In this document: one piece after another, positions 25,902-34,581 of the stretch
Layout of the letters: each line of letters starts with the position of its first letter
Position numbering within the stretch: position 1 is the stretch's first letter
NCBI RefSeq assembly: GCF_040409955.1
Contig: NZ_CP123390.1
Span: 62,001-126,000 of the forward strand
Length of the DNA stretch: 64,000 nt
Direction of reading: 5' to 3'
DNA from: Salipiger sp. H15
GTDB taxonomy: Bacteria; Pseudomonadota; Alphaproteobacteria; Rhodobacterales; Rhodobacteraceae
The notes under the pieces: model-generated
Told to the model about the DNA's origin: nothing
The model's database searches: none
What the model saw: the letters and a program-made list of their open reading frames with translations, nothing else
Position numbers and translations under genes: made by a program

Positions 25902-26487
25902 CCAGCTTTGAGGTTATTTCGACCAAACGCCGAGCCTGATGGGCGACTGATGCTTTGCCAGCGTCATCGAATTTTCCCGCTTCGGTAGAGTAGCCGTAAG
26001 GATTTCCTCCCGATGCATAGATGGCATCGTTGGTGTAGCCAGGTGGTACGATGATGGCGCCCCAGTGCATCGCGGAAGTGTAGAGACCCAAGGTGGTTGC
26101 CTCCTGACCGCCATGTGGGTTCTGGGCGCTAGTGGTCGCGGTGATCGTTTTGCCTGCAAGTTTGCCCTCAGACCAGACGCCACCGAGCGTGTCAATGAAA
26201 GCGCGGAGTTGAGAGGCAGACTGGCCATAGCGTGTTGGGGCGCTAAAGAAGTAGCCGTCAGCCCAGACCATGTCGTCAGAGGTGACGACGGGGATGTCCG
26301 CCATCTTCTCAGCTTGCTCCTTCCACGCCTCCTGCCCGTTTACCACAGAGTCTGGCGCCGTCTCAGCGACACGAAGAAGCCTAACATCAGCTCCAGCTTG
26401 CTTGGCGGCATCAGCGGCCGCAAGAGCGACTTGATGGTTGGTGCCGTAGGTCGAGTAGAAGATCACTGCGATCTTGGGTTGTGCCAT
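25894..26487 (-). CDS. wrbA: NAD(P)H:quinone oxidoreductase WrbA
   Basis: Flavodoxin-like FMN enzyme that reduces quinones by two electrons, avoiding semiquinone radicals. The 197-residue product has the N-terminal phosphate-binding loop [14 protein letters not shown], the FMN segment [20 protein letters not shown] and the family block [20 protein letters not shown] followed by PPGY. Full length for the family. ATG 26487 has GGAGGAAGAACC ahead. Fits the quinone-stress theme of the 15-18 kb cluster but is not next to it. Confidence 0.96.
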   Translation of the reverse strand: MAQPKIAVIFYSTYGTNHQVALAAADAAKQAGADVRLLRVAETAPDSVVNGQEAWKEQAEKMADIPVVTSDDMVWADGYFFSAPTRYGQSASQLRAFIDTLGGVWSEGKLAGKTITATTSAQNPHGGQEATTLGLYTSAMHWGAIIVPPGYTNDAIYASGGNPYGYSTEAGKFDDAGKASVAHQARRLVEITSKLVG

Positions 26488-26976
26488 GGTTCTTCCTCCT
26501 GATGCTGGCTCTGGACTGTGCGATCAGAAGGTAGGGCGCTTTGGCGATTTGTCGTGGTTGCTCGCCACCTCAGATGCATGCTCGGTCACCATACTGCGGG
26601 GATGGCCGCCGGCGTCCAAAGCTGCCCGGTGTGCCTAGCGCAACATGATGGCCTGTCCGGCGCTCGAGGGCGGATTCGGACTTTGGCTGCGGCGACGATC
26701 CAATCGCCCAGCAAAGGTGGAAGCCGACATTCGGAGCGGACCAAGGTCGAGGTTTGTTCTGCGCCGCCGCAAGGCCCCTCCGAGCCCTTAGTGGTGTTCG
26801 GACGCGTCCGCGGCATTCACCCGAACCCTCCAGGTGCAGCTGAAGGCGCGGCCCACACCGGTCATTCGGGCCATAGCACGTCACAGCCGCGTCAACCCTG
26901 TTTGCGGACACTCCAAAATGAGTGACCCTCCCGCACGGAAGCCAAGAATGGCTGCGCGAGTTCTAACCTATAGATC
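26488..26976. other. Intergenic region between wrbA and the LAL regulator
   Basis: No gene. It contains a relic (26669-26789) that recurs at 47.6 kb. Short frames on both strands are shadows of that relic. Confidence 0.5.
26669..26789 (+). repeat. Dispersed intergenic relic, copy A
   Basis: About 120 bases matching 47569-47690 at roughly 85-90 percent by eye. Shared blocks include GGTGGAAGCCGAC, TTCGGAGCGG and CCAAGGTCGAGGTTTGTT. On the minus strand both copies can be read as NKPRPW-x-APNVGFHL, suggesting descent from a once-coding segment. Confidence 0.75.
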
Positions 26977-29586
26977 TCAGATAAGGCCGGAGCGGCGGGC
27001 GATCGCTGCGGCTTCGCCGCGAGAGCGGACGTCGAGCTTGCCGAGGATCGCCGACACATGGTGGTCGACGGTCTTCGGGGAGACGAACAATTGCTCGGCG
27101 ATTTCGGCGTTGCTGCGTCCCTGGTCGAGAAGGCGGAGCACATCCATCTCCCGGCGCGTGAGGCCCGCGGGGTTAGCGCGGGTGGAGGCGCGCGGGCCGG
27201 CGACGCGAACGCCGTCGGCGTTCAGGTCGGCGAGGATGCGCTCGGCGACGGTGATCGCGCCGAGTGATCTGACGGTCTCCAGCGCGCGGCGCCGGGCGGT
27301 GGTGTCACCATCGAGCAGCGCCAGCGCCTGGTCGTAGGGGGCCCCAACCGCGGCCCAGGCCGCGGCGGCGGCCCGCCAGTCACCGACGAGCTGCAACCGC
27401 CAGGGCTCGGGCATCACCATCTCCCAAGACGGCAGTGATCGTTCGGGTGCCAGAACGCGCCGCCAGTGGAGCACGTCCGGGATCATCGCGGCGTCCTTCG
27501 CCATCGTGAGGCACCGCTCGAGATCACCGAGAGCGGCCTCCTTGTCCTCGAGGCCGAGCCAGGCGCGCTCGCCCATGATCGCTGCGTAGGGCGCGAAGCG
27601 CTGCGGCTCCGTGCCGCGCTGGAGGTAGGCGCGCAGGCCGGCGAGCAGCGGCTCGGCGGGGAGGCCGCGCCGAGTGTGGAGCCGCGCCAGCACCAGCATC
27701 GCCGGATATCCGAAATGGCCGGTTCGACTCGCCCCTTGCCTCCAAACGCCGTCGAAGCGGTCGACAACCCTCTGCGCCTCGGCGGCGGCCTCGTCCCACG
27801 CGCCCTCGCGCAGCAGGAGTTCCGCCTTCCAGCCCTGCATGTACCAGAGCATGTAGTCGATGCCGTGTTCGAGGCAGAACGGTATGCCGGTGTCCAGCGC
27901 CGCCCGAGTGCGGTCGCCGTCGAGGCTCACACATTCGAAGCACGCCAGATTGCAGTAGGCTCGGGCGGCGTCTTCGATGAAGCCGTGCTCGAGGGCGATG
28001 GACAAGCTGCGGTCGAGCATGGCGCGGCCCCAATCCAGATCTTCGCGCCAGAGCCCCATGTAGCCAATGTTGTTAAGGGCGTGGCAGACGATGTCGGGCC
28101 GGTCGAGCGCCTCGGCCAGCGTGATCGCCCTTTCCCCCCAACTCCGGGCTCCGTCCCTGTCCCACGCGAGCATCGCCAGCTGCGATAGGTTCGACCAGGC
28201 CAACGCCAGTTCCGGCCCGCCCAGGTCTCCCAGTAGCTCGACGGCCCGTAGGCCATGGGCGTCGGCGCCGCCGCGGTCCCCGGTCGAATAACTAAACCGC
28301 GACAACCGGCGCAGGCCATCGCCCTCGCGTAGCCGGTCGCCGGCCGAGCGGGCCAGCTCCACCGCCGCGGCCTGCGCCTGGACCGCCTCGGGGTTGCGCG
28401 CGCTGAGCTGGAAGGCGAGCGCCGCGTCGGCGTAGAGCTCGGCCCGCTCGTTGGCGGGCCAGCTGTCGGCATAGGCGAGTGCCGCTGCGAAGTGCTCGGC
28501 TGCCTCACTGTGGGCGCCCAGCCGGGCGGCCTCACGGCCGGCAAGCGGGGCGAGGTCGCGGACGGTGTCCGCGGCGGCGGCCTCTCGGGCGTGGTGCAGG
28601 AGCTGGGCGGTCGGAGCGTCGCCGCGACTCCGCAGCGTGTCGAGCGCCCAAGTGTTGAGGCGACGTCGGGCGACCGGCGACAGCGCGGCCTCGACGGCAC
28701 GGCGGGCGAGCTCGTGGCGGAAGGCGAACCCGACGCGGCCGGAGGCTTCGAGGAGGCCCGTCGCGACGCATTCTTCGAGGCCCGCGGCGGTCTCCGAACC
28801 GCAGACGACCTCCAGCGCGTCGGTCTCGACCCGACGCGGGAAGATCGAGGCGCCGTCCAGCACCCGCCGCCCGGCCACGGTCAGGCGGTCGGCGCGGGCG
28901 AGCACGGCGTCCTGCACGCTCGGCGGCAGCGTCTGGCCGTGCCCGGCGCGCAGGAGCTCGGCGACGAAGAATGGATGGCCTGAGGTAGCGCGCCATAGGG
29001 CTTCTGCGTCCCGGCCGGCCGCCCGGGCCAACTGGTCCACGCCGGCGGGCGTCAGCGGTGGCAAGGCGATCCGCTCGACCAGGTGCGGCGGCACGTCGGC
29101 CAGCGCGCGGCGCAGCCTCGCGCGGCCGACGGCGGCGTCGTCGCGGCCGGTGACCACGAGCAGGATGTGGCTGTCGGCAACCCGGCGGCCCAGGAAGCGG
29201 ACGAAATCGATCGTGGCGTCGTCGGCCCAGTGTAAGTCCTCGACCACCACCAGCGTGGCGCGGTCGGGGAGGTCGAGGACGCCGAGCGCTTCGGAGAAGA
29301 GCGGGAACTGCTGCCCGTGGCGATCGAAGGCGTCGGCCAGATCCCAGCCCGCCTCCCGCGCCAAATCGCGGAGCGGTCCGAGCGGCGTGGGGATCGAGAG
29401 GTCCTCGCAGGCGCCGCGGATGACACGGGCGTCGCCGGCCCGGGCGATCGCCGCCGCGGCAAGCGTCGTCTTGCCGACGCCGGCCTCACCGGTCAGCGCG
29501 GCCACCTGGCCGCGTCCGCTTGCGGCCTCGGCGAGGAGGCGGTCGAGCCGCGCCAGTTGGTCGTCGCGTTCCAGTAGCCCGGTCAT
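26977..29586 (-). CDS. Large LuxR-family regulator with AAA ATPase (LAL type)
   Basis: An 869-residue LAL/STAND-type regulator. Residues 33-40 are Walker A (GEAGVGKT), about 110-118 hold the Walker B type LVVVEDLHWAD, then a long alpha-solenoid/TPR-like middle. The C-terminal LuxR helix-turn-helix has TRREMDVLRLLDQGRSNAEI followed by SPKTVDHHVSAILGKL. Such proteins activate target operons when an inducer and ATP are bound. It is divergent from the PACE/DUF4242 locus, whose three shared leaders are its most likely targets. Confidence 0.92.
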   Translation of the reverse strand: MTGLLERDDQLARLDRLLAEAASGRGQVAALTGEAGVGKTTLAAAAIARAGDARVIRGACEDLSIPTPLGPLRDLAREAGWDLADAFDRHGQQFPLFSEALGVLDLPDRATLVVVEDLHWADDATIDFVRFLGRRVADSHILLVVTGRDDAAVGRARLRRALADVPPHLVERIALPPLTPAGVDQLARAAGRDAEALWRATSGHPFFVAELLRAGHGQTLPPSVQDAVLARADRLTVAGRRVLDGASIFPRRVETDALEVVCGSETAAGLEECVATGLLEASGRVGFAFRHELARRAVEAALSPVARRRLNTWALDTLRSRGDAPTAQLLHHAREAAAADTVRDLAPLAGREAARLGAHSEAAEHFAAALAYADSWPANERAELYADAALAFQLSARNPEAVQAQAAAVELARSAGDRLREGDGLRRLSRFSYSTGDRGGADAHGLRAVELLGDLGGPELALAWSNLSQLAMLAWDRDGARSWGERAITLAEALDRPDIVCHALNNIGYMGLWREDLDWGRAMLDRSLSIALEHGFIEDAARAYCNLACFECVSLDGDRTRAALDTGIPFCLEHGIDYMLWYMQGWKAELLLREGAWDEAAAEAQRVVDRFDGVWRQGASRTGHFGYPAMLVLARLHTRRGLPAEPLLAGLRAYLQRGTEPQRFAPYAAIMGERAWLGLEDKEAALGDLERCLTMAKDAAMIPDVLHWRRVLAPERSLPSWEMVMPEPWRLQLVGDWRAAAAAWAAVGAPYDQALALLDGDTTARRRALETVRSLGAITVAERILADLNADGVRVAGPRASTRANPAGLTRREMDVLRLLDQGRSNAEIAEQLFVSPKTVDHHVSAILGKLDVRSRGEAAAIARRSGLI

Positions 29587-29636
29587 GGCTCACCGCCCGT
29601 GGCCTCACGCCCCAACGGTAGCCTATGCGACGCCTG

Positions 29637-29790
29637 CACAAAATGGGGAGATTGCGCCGCGAAGATGGGGAATGCGTCCGATGCGGGCCCGGGCCGGCCC
29701 GTGCAGGCTTCGGGGTAGCCCGGCAGATTGGCGGGCGGCACGGGGGGAGCGGAGATGGATCGCGGCACGGTCAGAGGGACGTACCCGGAG
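29637..29790 (+). repeat. Leader repeat R1 (upstream of PACE gene)
   Basis: First of three related leaders. It has ATGGGGAG (29643) and ATGGGGAA (29666), then GATGCGGGCC, a GC-rich middle, GGAGATGGA and a start codon followed by codons for a T-V-x-x-T-Y-P stretch. Compared with R2 and R3 it lacks six bases around the ancestral ATGCCT. Confidence 0.75.
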
Positions 29791-30258
29791 AATGGCGACC
29801 GGCGACGGTATGCCGCTCCCCTGCGTTCGCGAGGTGACAGACTGCTGCAGACCGTCTCCGAGGAGGCGGGCGGGATGCTCCTCGTCTCGCCTGCGTATGC
29901 GGCAATCTTCGGGGCCGCGCTCGACGAGTCCTTCCTGATCATGGCCGCGATCGCGGTCATCAGTCTGGTCTGGTGCCCGGTCTACAACACGATCTTCGAC
30001 CGGATAGAGCTGCGCCGCACCGGACGCGTCGCCAGCGACCGCCCACATCGCTGGCGTCTGGTTCATGCGATCTCGTACGAGGTGGCCGTCGTGGTCGTCG
30101 AGGTTCCAGTGATCATGACACTCGGCGACCACGGCCTCGGAGAGGCGCTTGCGCTCGATCTCGGGCTCGGGGCGTTCTATGCCGGCTACGCCTACCTTTT
30201 CCACCTCGGCTTCGATCGCCTCCGGCCTGTGGCGCCGGCCGGCATGGCGGTGGGCTGA
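29755..30258 (+). CDS. PACE-family (AceI-like) small cation efflux protein
   Basis: A 167-residue membrane protein with two bacterial-transmembrane-pair halves. Helices lie at about residues 37-53, 58-80, 104-122 and 131-152, with acidic Glu36/37 in the first helix and Glu109 in the third, as in AceI, and the segments CPVYNTIFDRIE and HRWRLVHAISYEV. PACE pumps export chlorhexidine, acriflavine and polyamines by proton exchange. GGAG four bases ahead supports ATG 29755. The first 20 residues are unlike PACE proteins and resemble the start of the DUF4242 gene next door. Confidence 0.85.
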   Translation: MDRGTVRGTYPENGDRRRYAAPLRSRGDRLLQTVSEEAGGMLLVSPAYAAIFGAALDESFLIMAAIAVISLVWCPVYNTIFDRIELRRTGRVASDRPHRWRLVHAISYEVAVVVVEVPVIMTLGDHGLGEALALDLGLGAFYAGYAYLFHLGFDRLRPVAPAGMAVG

Positions 30259-30269
30259 CCGTCAGCATC

Positions 30270-30416
30270 GCAAAATAGGGAGGTTGTGCCGTGAATATGG
30301 GGAGTGTCCCCGATGCAGGAGGGGACTGGCCCATGTAGGCTTCGAGGTGGTCCCGGCGGCTGGCCGGGCAGCAGATCGGGAGATGGATGATGCCTCGTTT
30401 CATGGTCGAACGCACG
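30270..30416 (+). repeat. Leader repeat R2 (upstream of DUF4242 gene)
   Basis: Second leader, with ATAGGGAGGTTG, ATGGGGAGTG, CCCCGATGCAGG, GGAGATGGATG and the start of the DUF4242 gene. It contains a perfect dyad GGGGA-GTG-TCCCC at 30299-30311. Since the downstream N-terminus M-P-R-F-M-V-E-R-T-F-P is native to DUF4242, R2 is probably the ancestral copy. Confidence 0.75.
30299..30311. promoter_or_regulatory. Candidate operator dyad in leader R2
   Basis: GGGGAGTGTCCCC, a 5-3-5 perfect inverted repeat. R3 has GGGGAATGGCCCC at the equivalent place (31275-31287) and R1 a half-decayed form. Possible site for the neighbouring LAL regulator; inference only. Confidence 0.4.
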
Positions 30417-30662
30417 TTTCCGGACGGGCTGAGCATTCCGATGGACAAGAGCGGCGCCGGGGTCTGCGGCGGCGTGGTGGCGCGCAACTCCGAGGACGGC
30501 GTGACCTGGGTGCAATCCTTCGTCACCCCGGACCGGCGGCAGACCTTCTGCATCTACGACGGACCCTCACCCGAGGCGATCCGCTCAGCCGCGGAGCGCA
30601 ACGCGCTGCCGGTCGACCGGATCACCGAGGTCCGGGTGCTCGACCCCTACTTCTACCACTGA
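30387..30662 (+). CDS. DUF4242 protein (SCO4226-like nickel-binding fold)
   Basis: A 91-residue ferredoxin-like protein: MPRFMVERTFPDGL, DGVTWVQSFVTPDRRQTFCI, then YDGPSPEAIRSAAERNALP and ITEVRVLDPYFYH are typical of DUF4242. The family has a structure with bound nickel (SCO4226) but no proven role. ATG 30387 and 30390 are both usable; most relatives begin at the second. The gene is often linked to large ATPase-type regulators, as here. Confidence 0.92.
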   Translation: MMPRFMVERTFPDGLSIPMDKSGAGVCGGVVARNSEDGVTWVQSFVTPDRRQTFCIYDGPSPEAIRSAAERNALPVDRITEVRVLDPYFYH

Positions 30663-30754
30663 CGATCACAGCCGATCATGTGTCCTCCGAGCGGACGACA
30701 CGGTTGCTCCGCGACTACGACTACCCGGACCCATGTCGACGCCAGGAGGACGTC

Positions 30755-31051
30755 ATGAACAACGAACCTCTCTACGCACCCGCACTCACCACGCTGGCCG
30801 ATCTGCTTGCTGCGTGGCGCTGTGCAGTTGCCTTTGAGCGCCGCTACCGGCGCTTGGGTCCGGCCGGGCTCGATCCCGCCGGGCTGCCCGACCTCGACGC
30901 CCCGATACACCTTCCATACCCCGAACCCGAGGGGGTGTCGGCCGCCGGGTGCGTCGCACCGGGCTCGGCGACGAGGCTCTCTGGGAAACGGGAACGGCCA
31001 GCGGGTAGGTCGGCGACCTCGGACCTGGGAGGCCTCCCTTGGGCGAGCTGA
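30755..31051 (+). CDS. Hypothetical protein, 98 residues
   Basis: ATG 30755 is preceded by AGGAGGA, a near-perfect ribosome site. The N-terminal part is helical (LTTLADLLAAWRCAVAFERR), followed by a Pro/Gly-rich tail. No family recognised. It lies 92 bases after the DUF4242 gene, and its end overlaps the next small frame. Confidence 0.6.
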   Translation: MNNEPLYAPALTTLADLLAAWRCAVAFERRYRRLGPAGLDPAGLPDLDAPIHLPYPEPEGVSAAGCVAPGSATRLSGKRERPAGRSATSDLGGLPWAS

Positions 31052-31227
31052 TCCGGATAGTCTACACCGCGTGCGCCGTGGCCCAGCCGACGCTCTGCGA
31101 GGACCACGTCCTGGTTCCCGCCGTGGCTCTCAACGAAATGAGCTGCCTGACCCATGCGCAGGGCGAGATCGCCCGCGCTCTGCTACCGGGCTGGCGTGTC
31201 ACGCGCTTCGGATGCACCCGTGCGTGA
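31039..31227 (+). CDS. Hypothetical protein, 62 residues, TTG start
   Basis: Starts at TTG 31039 within the last codons of the preceding gene, with GGGAGG 8-9 bases ahead. The product has three or four Cys and a compact hydrophobic core (ALNEMSCLTHAQGEIARALL, then GWRVTRFGC). No family recognised. The overlap and ribosome site suggest coupling with the upstream gene. Confidence 0.5.
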   Translation: MGELIRIVYTACAVAQPTLCEDHVLVPAVALNEMSCLTHAQGEIARALLPGWRVTRFGCTRA

Positions 31228-31266
31228 CACGAGCGCGTCACAACGGCAGCGCCTGCGACCCGAGCG

Positions 31267-31400
31267 CAGAAGATGGGGAATGGCCCCGATGCGGGCCCGG
31301 GGCCGGGACTTGCAGCTTTCGAGGCGCCCCGACGGGCAGCCGGGTAACAAACGGGAGATGGAGAAATGCCTCGCTGCACGGTCGGAGCGACGTTTCCGGA
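31267..31400 (+). repeat. Leader repeat R3 (upstream of broken PACE copy)
   Basis: Third leader: AGATGGGGAATGG, CCCCGATGCGGGCC, GGGAGATGGA, then ATGCCTCG and codons for T-V-x-x-T-F-P. It agrees with R1 and R2 in order and spacing of blocks. Confidence 0.75.
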
Positions 31401-31562
31401 ACGTGCCGATGGCCGCAGACGTGCCGAGCCCCTGCGCTCACGAGGCGACAGATTGTTGCAGACCGACTCGGACGAGGCGGGCGGGATGCTTCTGGTCTCG
31501 CCGACGCCTTTGCGGTGATCTTCGACGCGCCACTGGGCGAAACCTTCGCGCTTCTGCTCGAA
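31366..31562 (+). pseudogene. Broken duplicate of the PACE gene
   Basis: From ATG 31366 the frame reads MPRCTVGATFPE, then EPLRSRGDRLLQTDSDEAGG and MLLVSP, closely matching residues 22-46 of the intact PACE protein. It stops at 31516-31518. A one-base shift restores DAFAVIFDAPLGETFALLL, which matches AYAAIFGAALDESFLIM of the intact copy. Similarity then fades, so the gene is both frameshifted and truncated. Confidence 0.8.
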
Positions 31563-31961
31563 TCCCACCGCCGCTCTCGTCACCAACGCACTTGGCGCGC
31601 CGCCGCCGGCGACCGTCAGATCGCCCTGAGCCGCTGCTCGCTCTCCGGCCGCCGGGCATATTATCTGCCGGAGGATCTCGCGCTCATAGGAATCTCTCGC
31701 CTCCAAGCACTACTGCGAACGGCAGCTATCTGAACCTGTGGCGATTCCCGTTGCGCTGCTGTGAACGGCAACTCTTCCGCCCAGAAGAGCAGCATCACAG
31801 CGATGGACTTAATTCGCGTGCTGCAATTCCAAACGTCCGCTTGGTCCGCACTGCTGACCGCGGACCGTTCAGAATGCTGCGGCCTGCATGAATGGCCGCT
31901 TCGGTGAAACGGTGGAGCGGCCCGGCGACGACCGATATGGGCCGCTCGCGCTGTCTCAAAC
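31563..31961. other. Intergenic debris after the broken PACE copy
   Basis: Nothing recognisable beyond fading PACE-like sequence at the left edge. Confidence 0.4.
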
Positions 31962-33227
31962 TCACGCCGGAGTGTCCCTTTCTCGGTCGTCTTCCGCTTG
32001 CTCCACAGCCCAGCTTGTGGCGGCCTCGATGGCAACGAGTGACGTGGTCGGTAGCACGGTCAAGTAGCTGTCGGTGTCCTCGACTTGGATGGCGGGGCGC
32101 TGTGTCATCCGGTAGAGGGCGTAGAGGGCGATCCCGGCAAATGTTACGGTCAGCACGAACCAGAACCCTTGCGGCCCGAGCAACTGCATTGCCCACCCAC
32201 TGAGAAGCGGCCCGCCGATTGCCCCGATGCCAAACACGAAGACCAGCCCGCCAGACGCCGCGGGCATGTCATCGGCTGACAGGTCATCATTGGTGTACGC
32301 CAGAAACAGAGAATAGAGAGGCGTTGTCACGCCTCCGGCGAGGAAAGCCGCGATCAGCAACTGATCTGGCTGCCCGCCCGTCGTGAGGCCGAAGGCGCAG
32401 GCCGCGGCACCCACGGCAGCGGCGCCGAAGATCAACTTTCGACGATCCATGATGTCCGACAACCAGCCGATCGGGTACTGCAGGAACAGCGCGCCGGCAA
32501 AGAGCATGGCGACGAACAGCGCAATCTGCGGTGTCGACAATCCGATCTGTGTACCGAAGACAGCGCCCATTCCCGACTGTGTTGCGTAGATACCTCCCAA
32601 CAGGAATGTTCCGACCGTGCTCAAGGGCGCGTGCCGGAAAAGCTCAGTCAGGGACATGGCACGCGTGACGGTGACGGCGGGGGTCGGCGACACGGAGAGC
32701 AGGATCGGGCCGAACGACAGTGAAACCAGGATCGAGGCAACAATGAAAAGGGTAGAAGTCGCCGCATCTCCCAGGGTGAGGAGCCATTGCGCTCCTATCA
32801 CCCCCAGGGTCTGGGCGATCATGTACGCGGAAAGGATCTTGCCCCGGGTGTCGTTGGTGGCTGCGTGATTCAGCCAGCTCTCCGCGGACACGTAGACCCC
32901 GGACATACAGAAGCCGATGATCAGACGCAGGGGCATCCAGGCCCAGGTTTCGGTCGCAATCGGCAAAGCGATAAGGCCCGCCGACATGAAGCTGCCCAGG
33001 GCGGCGAAGACGCGAACATGCCCCACGCGACGGATCAAGACCGGCGTGACGCGGGCTCCGGAAAGAAACCCGATGTAGTATCCTGACGTGATTACAGCGA
33101 GAGCTGCTGTTGAGAAGCCCTCAAGATCTCCGCGCAGACCGATCAGGGTGAACTGCATGCCGTTGCCGAGCATGATGAGCAGGATACCGAGGAGCAGCGC
33201 CCAGACGCTGCCGAGGACAGAAATCAT
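31962..33227 (-). CDS. MFS transporter, YcaD-like
   Basis: A 421-residue major facilitator protein with twelve predicted helices. It has the pattern of the YcaD/UMF-type group: SGYYIGFLSGARVTPVLIRR between helices 2 and 3, SAESWLNHAATNDTRGKILS in the first half and GWLSDIMDRRKLI in the second. Substrate unknown. ATG 33227 is preceded by AGAGAG. No regulator is adjacent. Confidence 0.92.
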   Translation of the reverse strand: MISVLGSVWALLLGILLIMLGNGMQFTLIGLRGDLEGFSTAALAVITSGYYIGFLSGARVTPVLIRRVGHVRVFAALGSFMSAGLIALPIATETWAWMPLRLIIGFCMSGVYVSAESWLNHAATNDTRGKILSAYMIAQTLGVIGAQWLLTLGDAATSTLFIVASILVSLSFGPILLSVSPTPAVTVTRAMSLTELFRHAPLSTVGTFLLGGIYATQSGMGAVFGTQIGLSTPQIALFVAMLFAGALFLQYPIGWLSDIMDRRKLIFGAAAVGAAACAFGLTTGGQPDQLLIAAFLAGGVTTPLYSLFLAYTNDDLSADDMPAASGGLVFVFGIGAIGGPLLSGWAMQLLGPQGFWFVLTVTFAGIALYALYRMTQRPAIQVEDTDSYLTVLPTTSLVAIEAATSWAVEQAEDDRERDTPA

Positions 33228-33547
33228 GAAGCGTCTCTCTTGGTGTCAATTGGTTCCAATTCGAGCCTTGCATGAGAAGCCGTTCGCGGGGAGGCGATTG
33301 CGCGTCATCAGCGGAGCGCTTTGCGACATCGACCGCATTTGACAGCCTCTGTGCTCCATGAGACCGCGCAATCCGGAGCGGCCCGCAAGTGTTTGGCCGG
33401 CGAACGCGCAACCACAGAAGAACGATAGCCGCTTGCCAGATCGTCCGGACCACTGCATGGCGATTGCCTTCGGGCGGGCGAACAAGAACGTTCGCAACAG
33501 CACTTCTCACGCCCTTCAGTCCACCTCGTGGCTTGGCGCGCGACCCA
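33228..33547. other. Intergenic region upstream of the MFS gene
   Basis: No gene recognised; presumably holds the MFS promoter. Confidence 0.35.
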
Positions 33548-33799
33548 TCAAGCCATGGCCGCTTGCTTGAAGCCTGCCAATCTGGCGGCCTTCAGGAACG
33601 CATTGCGGGCATCATCAACGGAATTCATGCACTCCATGGCCGCCTCCACCTTCGCCAAGGCGGTCTGTTGCGCCGCATCGGCCACGGGCCATTTGCGGCG
33701 AAGCCAATAGTGGACCTTCTCGATCGTGCAGAAGCGCGTGACGTCTCCGTCTTGCGGGTTGATTAGGATAAGAGGGTCGCCCCAGAAAATTTCCATCAT
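33548..33799 (-). CDS. DUF982 domain protein
   Basis: An 83-residue protein typical of DUF982: DGDVTRFCTIEKVHYWLRRK-WP, then ALAKVEAAMECMNSVDDARN and FLKAARLAGF. The family is abundant on Rhizobiales and Rhodobacterales replicons and has no known role. ATG 33799 or 33796 starts it. Confidence 0.85.
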   Translation of the reverse strand: MMEIFWGDPLILINPQDGDVTRFCTIEKVHYWLRRKWPVADAAQQTALAKVEAAMECMNSVDDARNAFLKAARLAGFKQAAMA

Positions 33800-34169
33800 G
33801 TTTGTTGTCTTTCGTATTCGTGAAGCCACGGTGCCGACGCTGGCGACCCCTCTTGCGAGTTGCTCCATCGGCGGTGCTGCGGCGCTGGAAGATGTCCGGA
33901 CGCAGGAACGCTCATGCGCACCAGCTCGCCGGATTGGGCGGGGCCAGCACATCTTCTTGGTAGATGAATGTCGCCCGACCGGAATTCGAGGCGCAGATGT
34001 GTCTGCGCGGCCCGCCCAACCAATGGGCTGGCAAAGAAATTGCCGCCCCGAAGTTGCTCAACGTCGTTCCTTGCGGTGCGATCCGGGCAGGCGATGTCTT
34101 GAAAGGGCCGTGTTCACTGGGACCGGCCCATCTTCCTGTGCCCGAAAGCTCGGGCCGTCGTGCAGGAAG
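33800..34169. other. Intergenic region, no gene recognised
   Basis: Short frames only on both strands. Confidence 0.35.
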
Positions 34170-34334
34170 TTACTCGGGCTTTTCCTCGGTGGGCTGCGCT
34201 GCGGGCTTCAGAACCGGTGTGGGCGCAGTCCGAGTTCTTTGGTAGCCGAAAGTCTTTGCTCCGGGGCGTTTCTTTGCCGGCTGGCTCAGGAACTCCTTGA
34301 GGTCCAGCTGCTTTTTCGAAGGCGAATAGCCCAT
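34170..34334 (-). CDS. Small basic protein, 54 residues
   Basis: ATG 34334 is preceded by GAGGAGAGAG. The product begins MGYSPSKKQLDLKEFLSQPA, is Lys- and Pro-rich and ends in an acidic EEKPE. No family recognised, but the ribosome site, composition and clean stop support a real gene. It lies in the same direction as the cold-shock genes upstream. Confidence 0.6.
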   Translation of the reverse strand: MGYSPSKKQLDLKEFLSQPAKKRPGAKTFGYQRTRTAPTPVLKPAAQPTEEKPE

Positions 34335-34581
34335 GTCTCTCTCCTCTAAATGGTCAAAGTGAATGGAAGCTGCCGCAGGGCGAGCCCTGCAGCAGCTCCT
34401 CCAGGTAAGACTGCTGCGGAATGGTAGAGGCCCACAGGATGGACCAGTCCACTCGACGCGCTCACCCGGAAATCCGATCTGCTTGGCCCGAAGCGTGCGG
34501 GCCGATCAGATCGTCGTCTGCAATCGCGAGACGGCGCCGCACGGGCAATCCAACCGTTCAGCGCCGGCCGCGTCTTGGCGG

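Noticed and set aside
28565..29938. Plus-strand frame of 457 codons opposite the LAL regulator
   Set aside because: Ser/Arg/Ala-rich shadow; the minus strand has Walker motifs and a LuxR domain.
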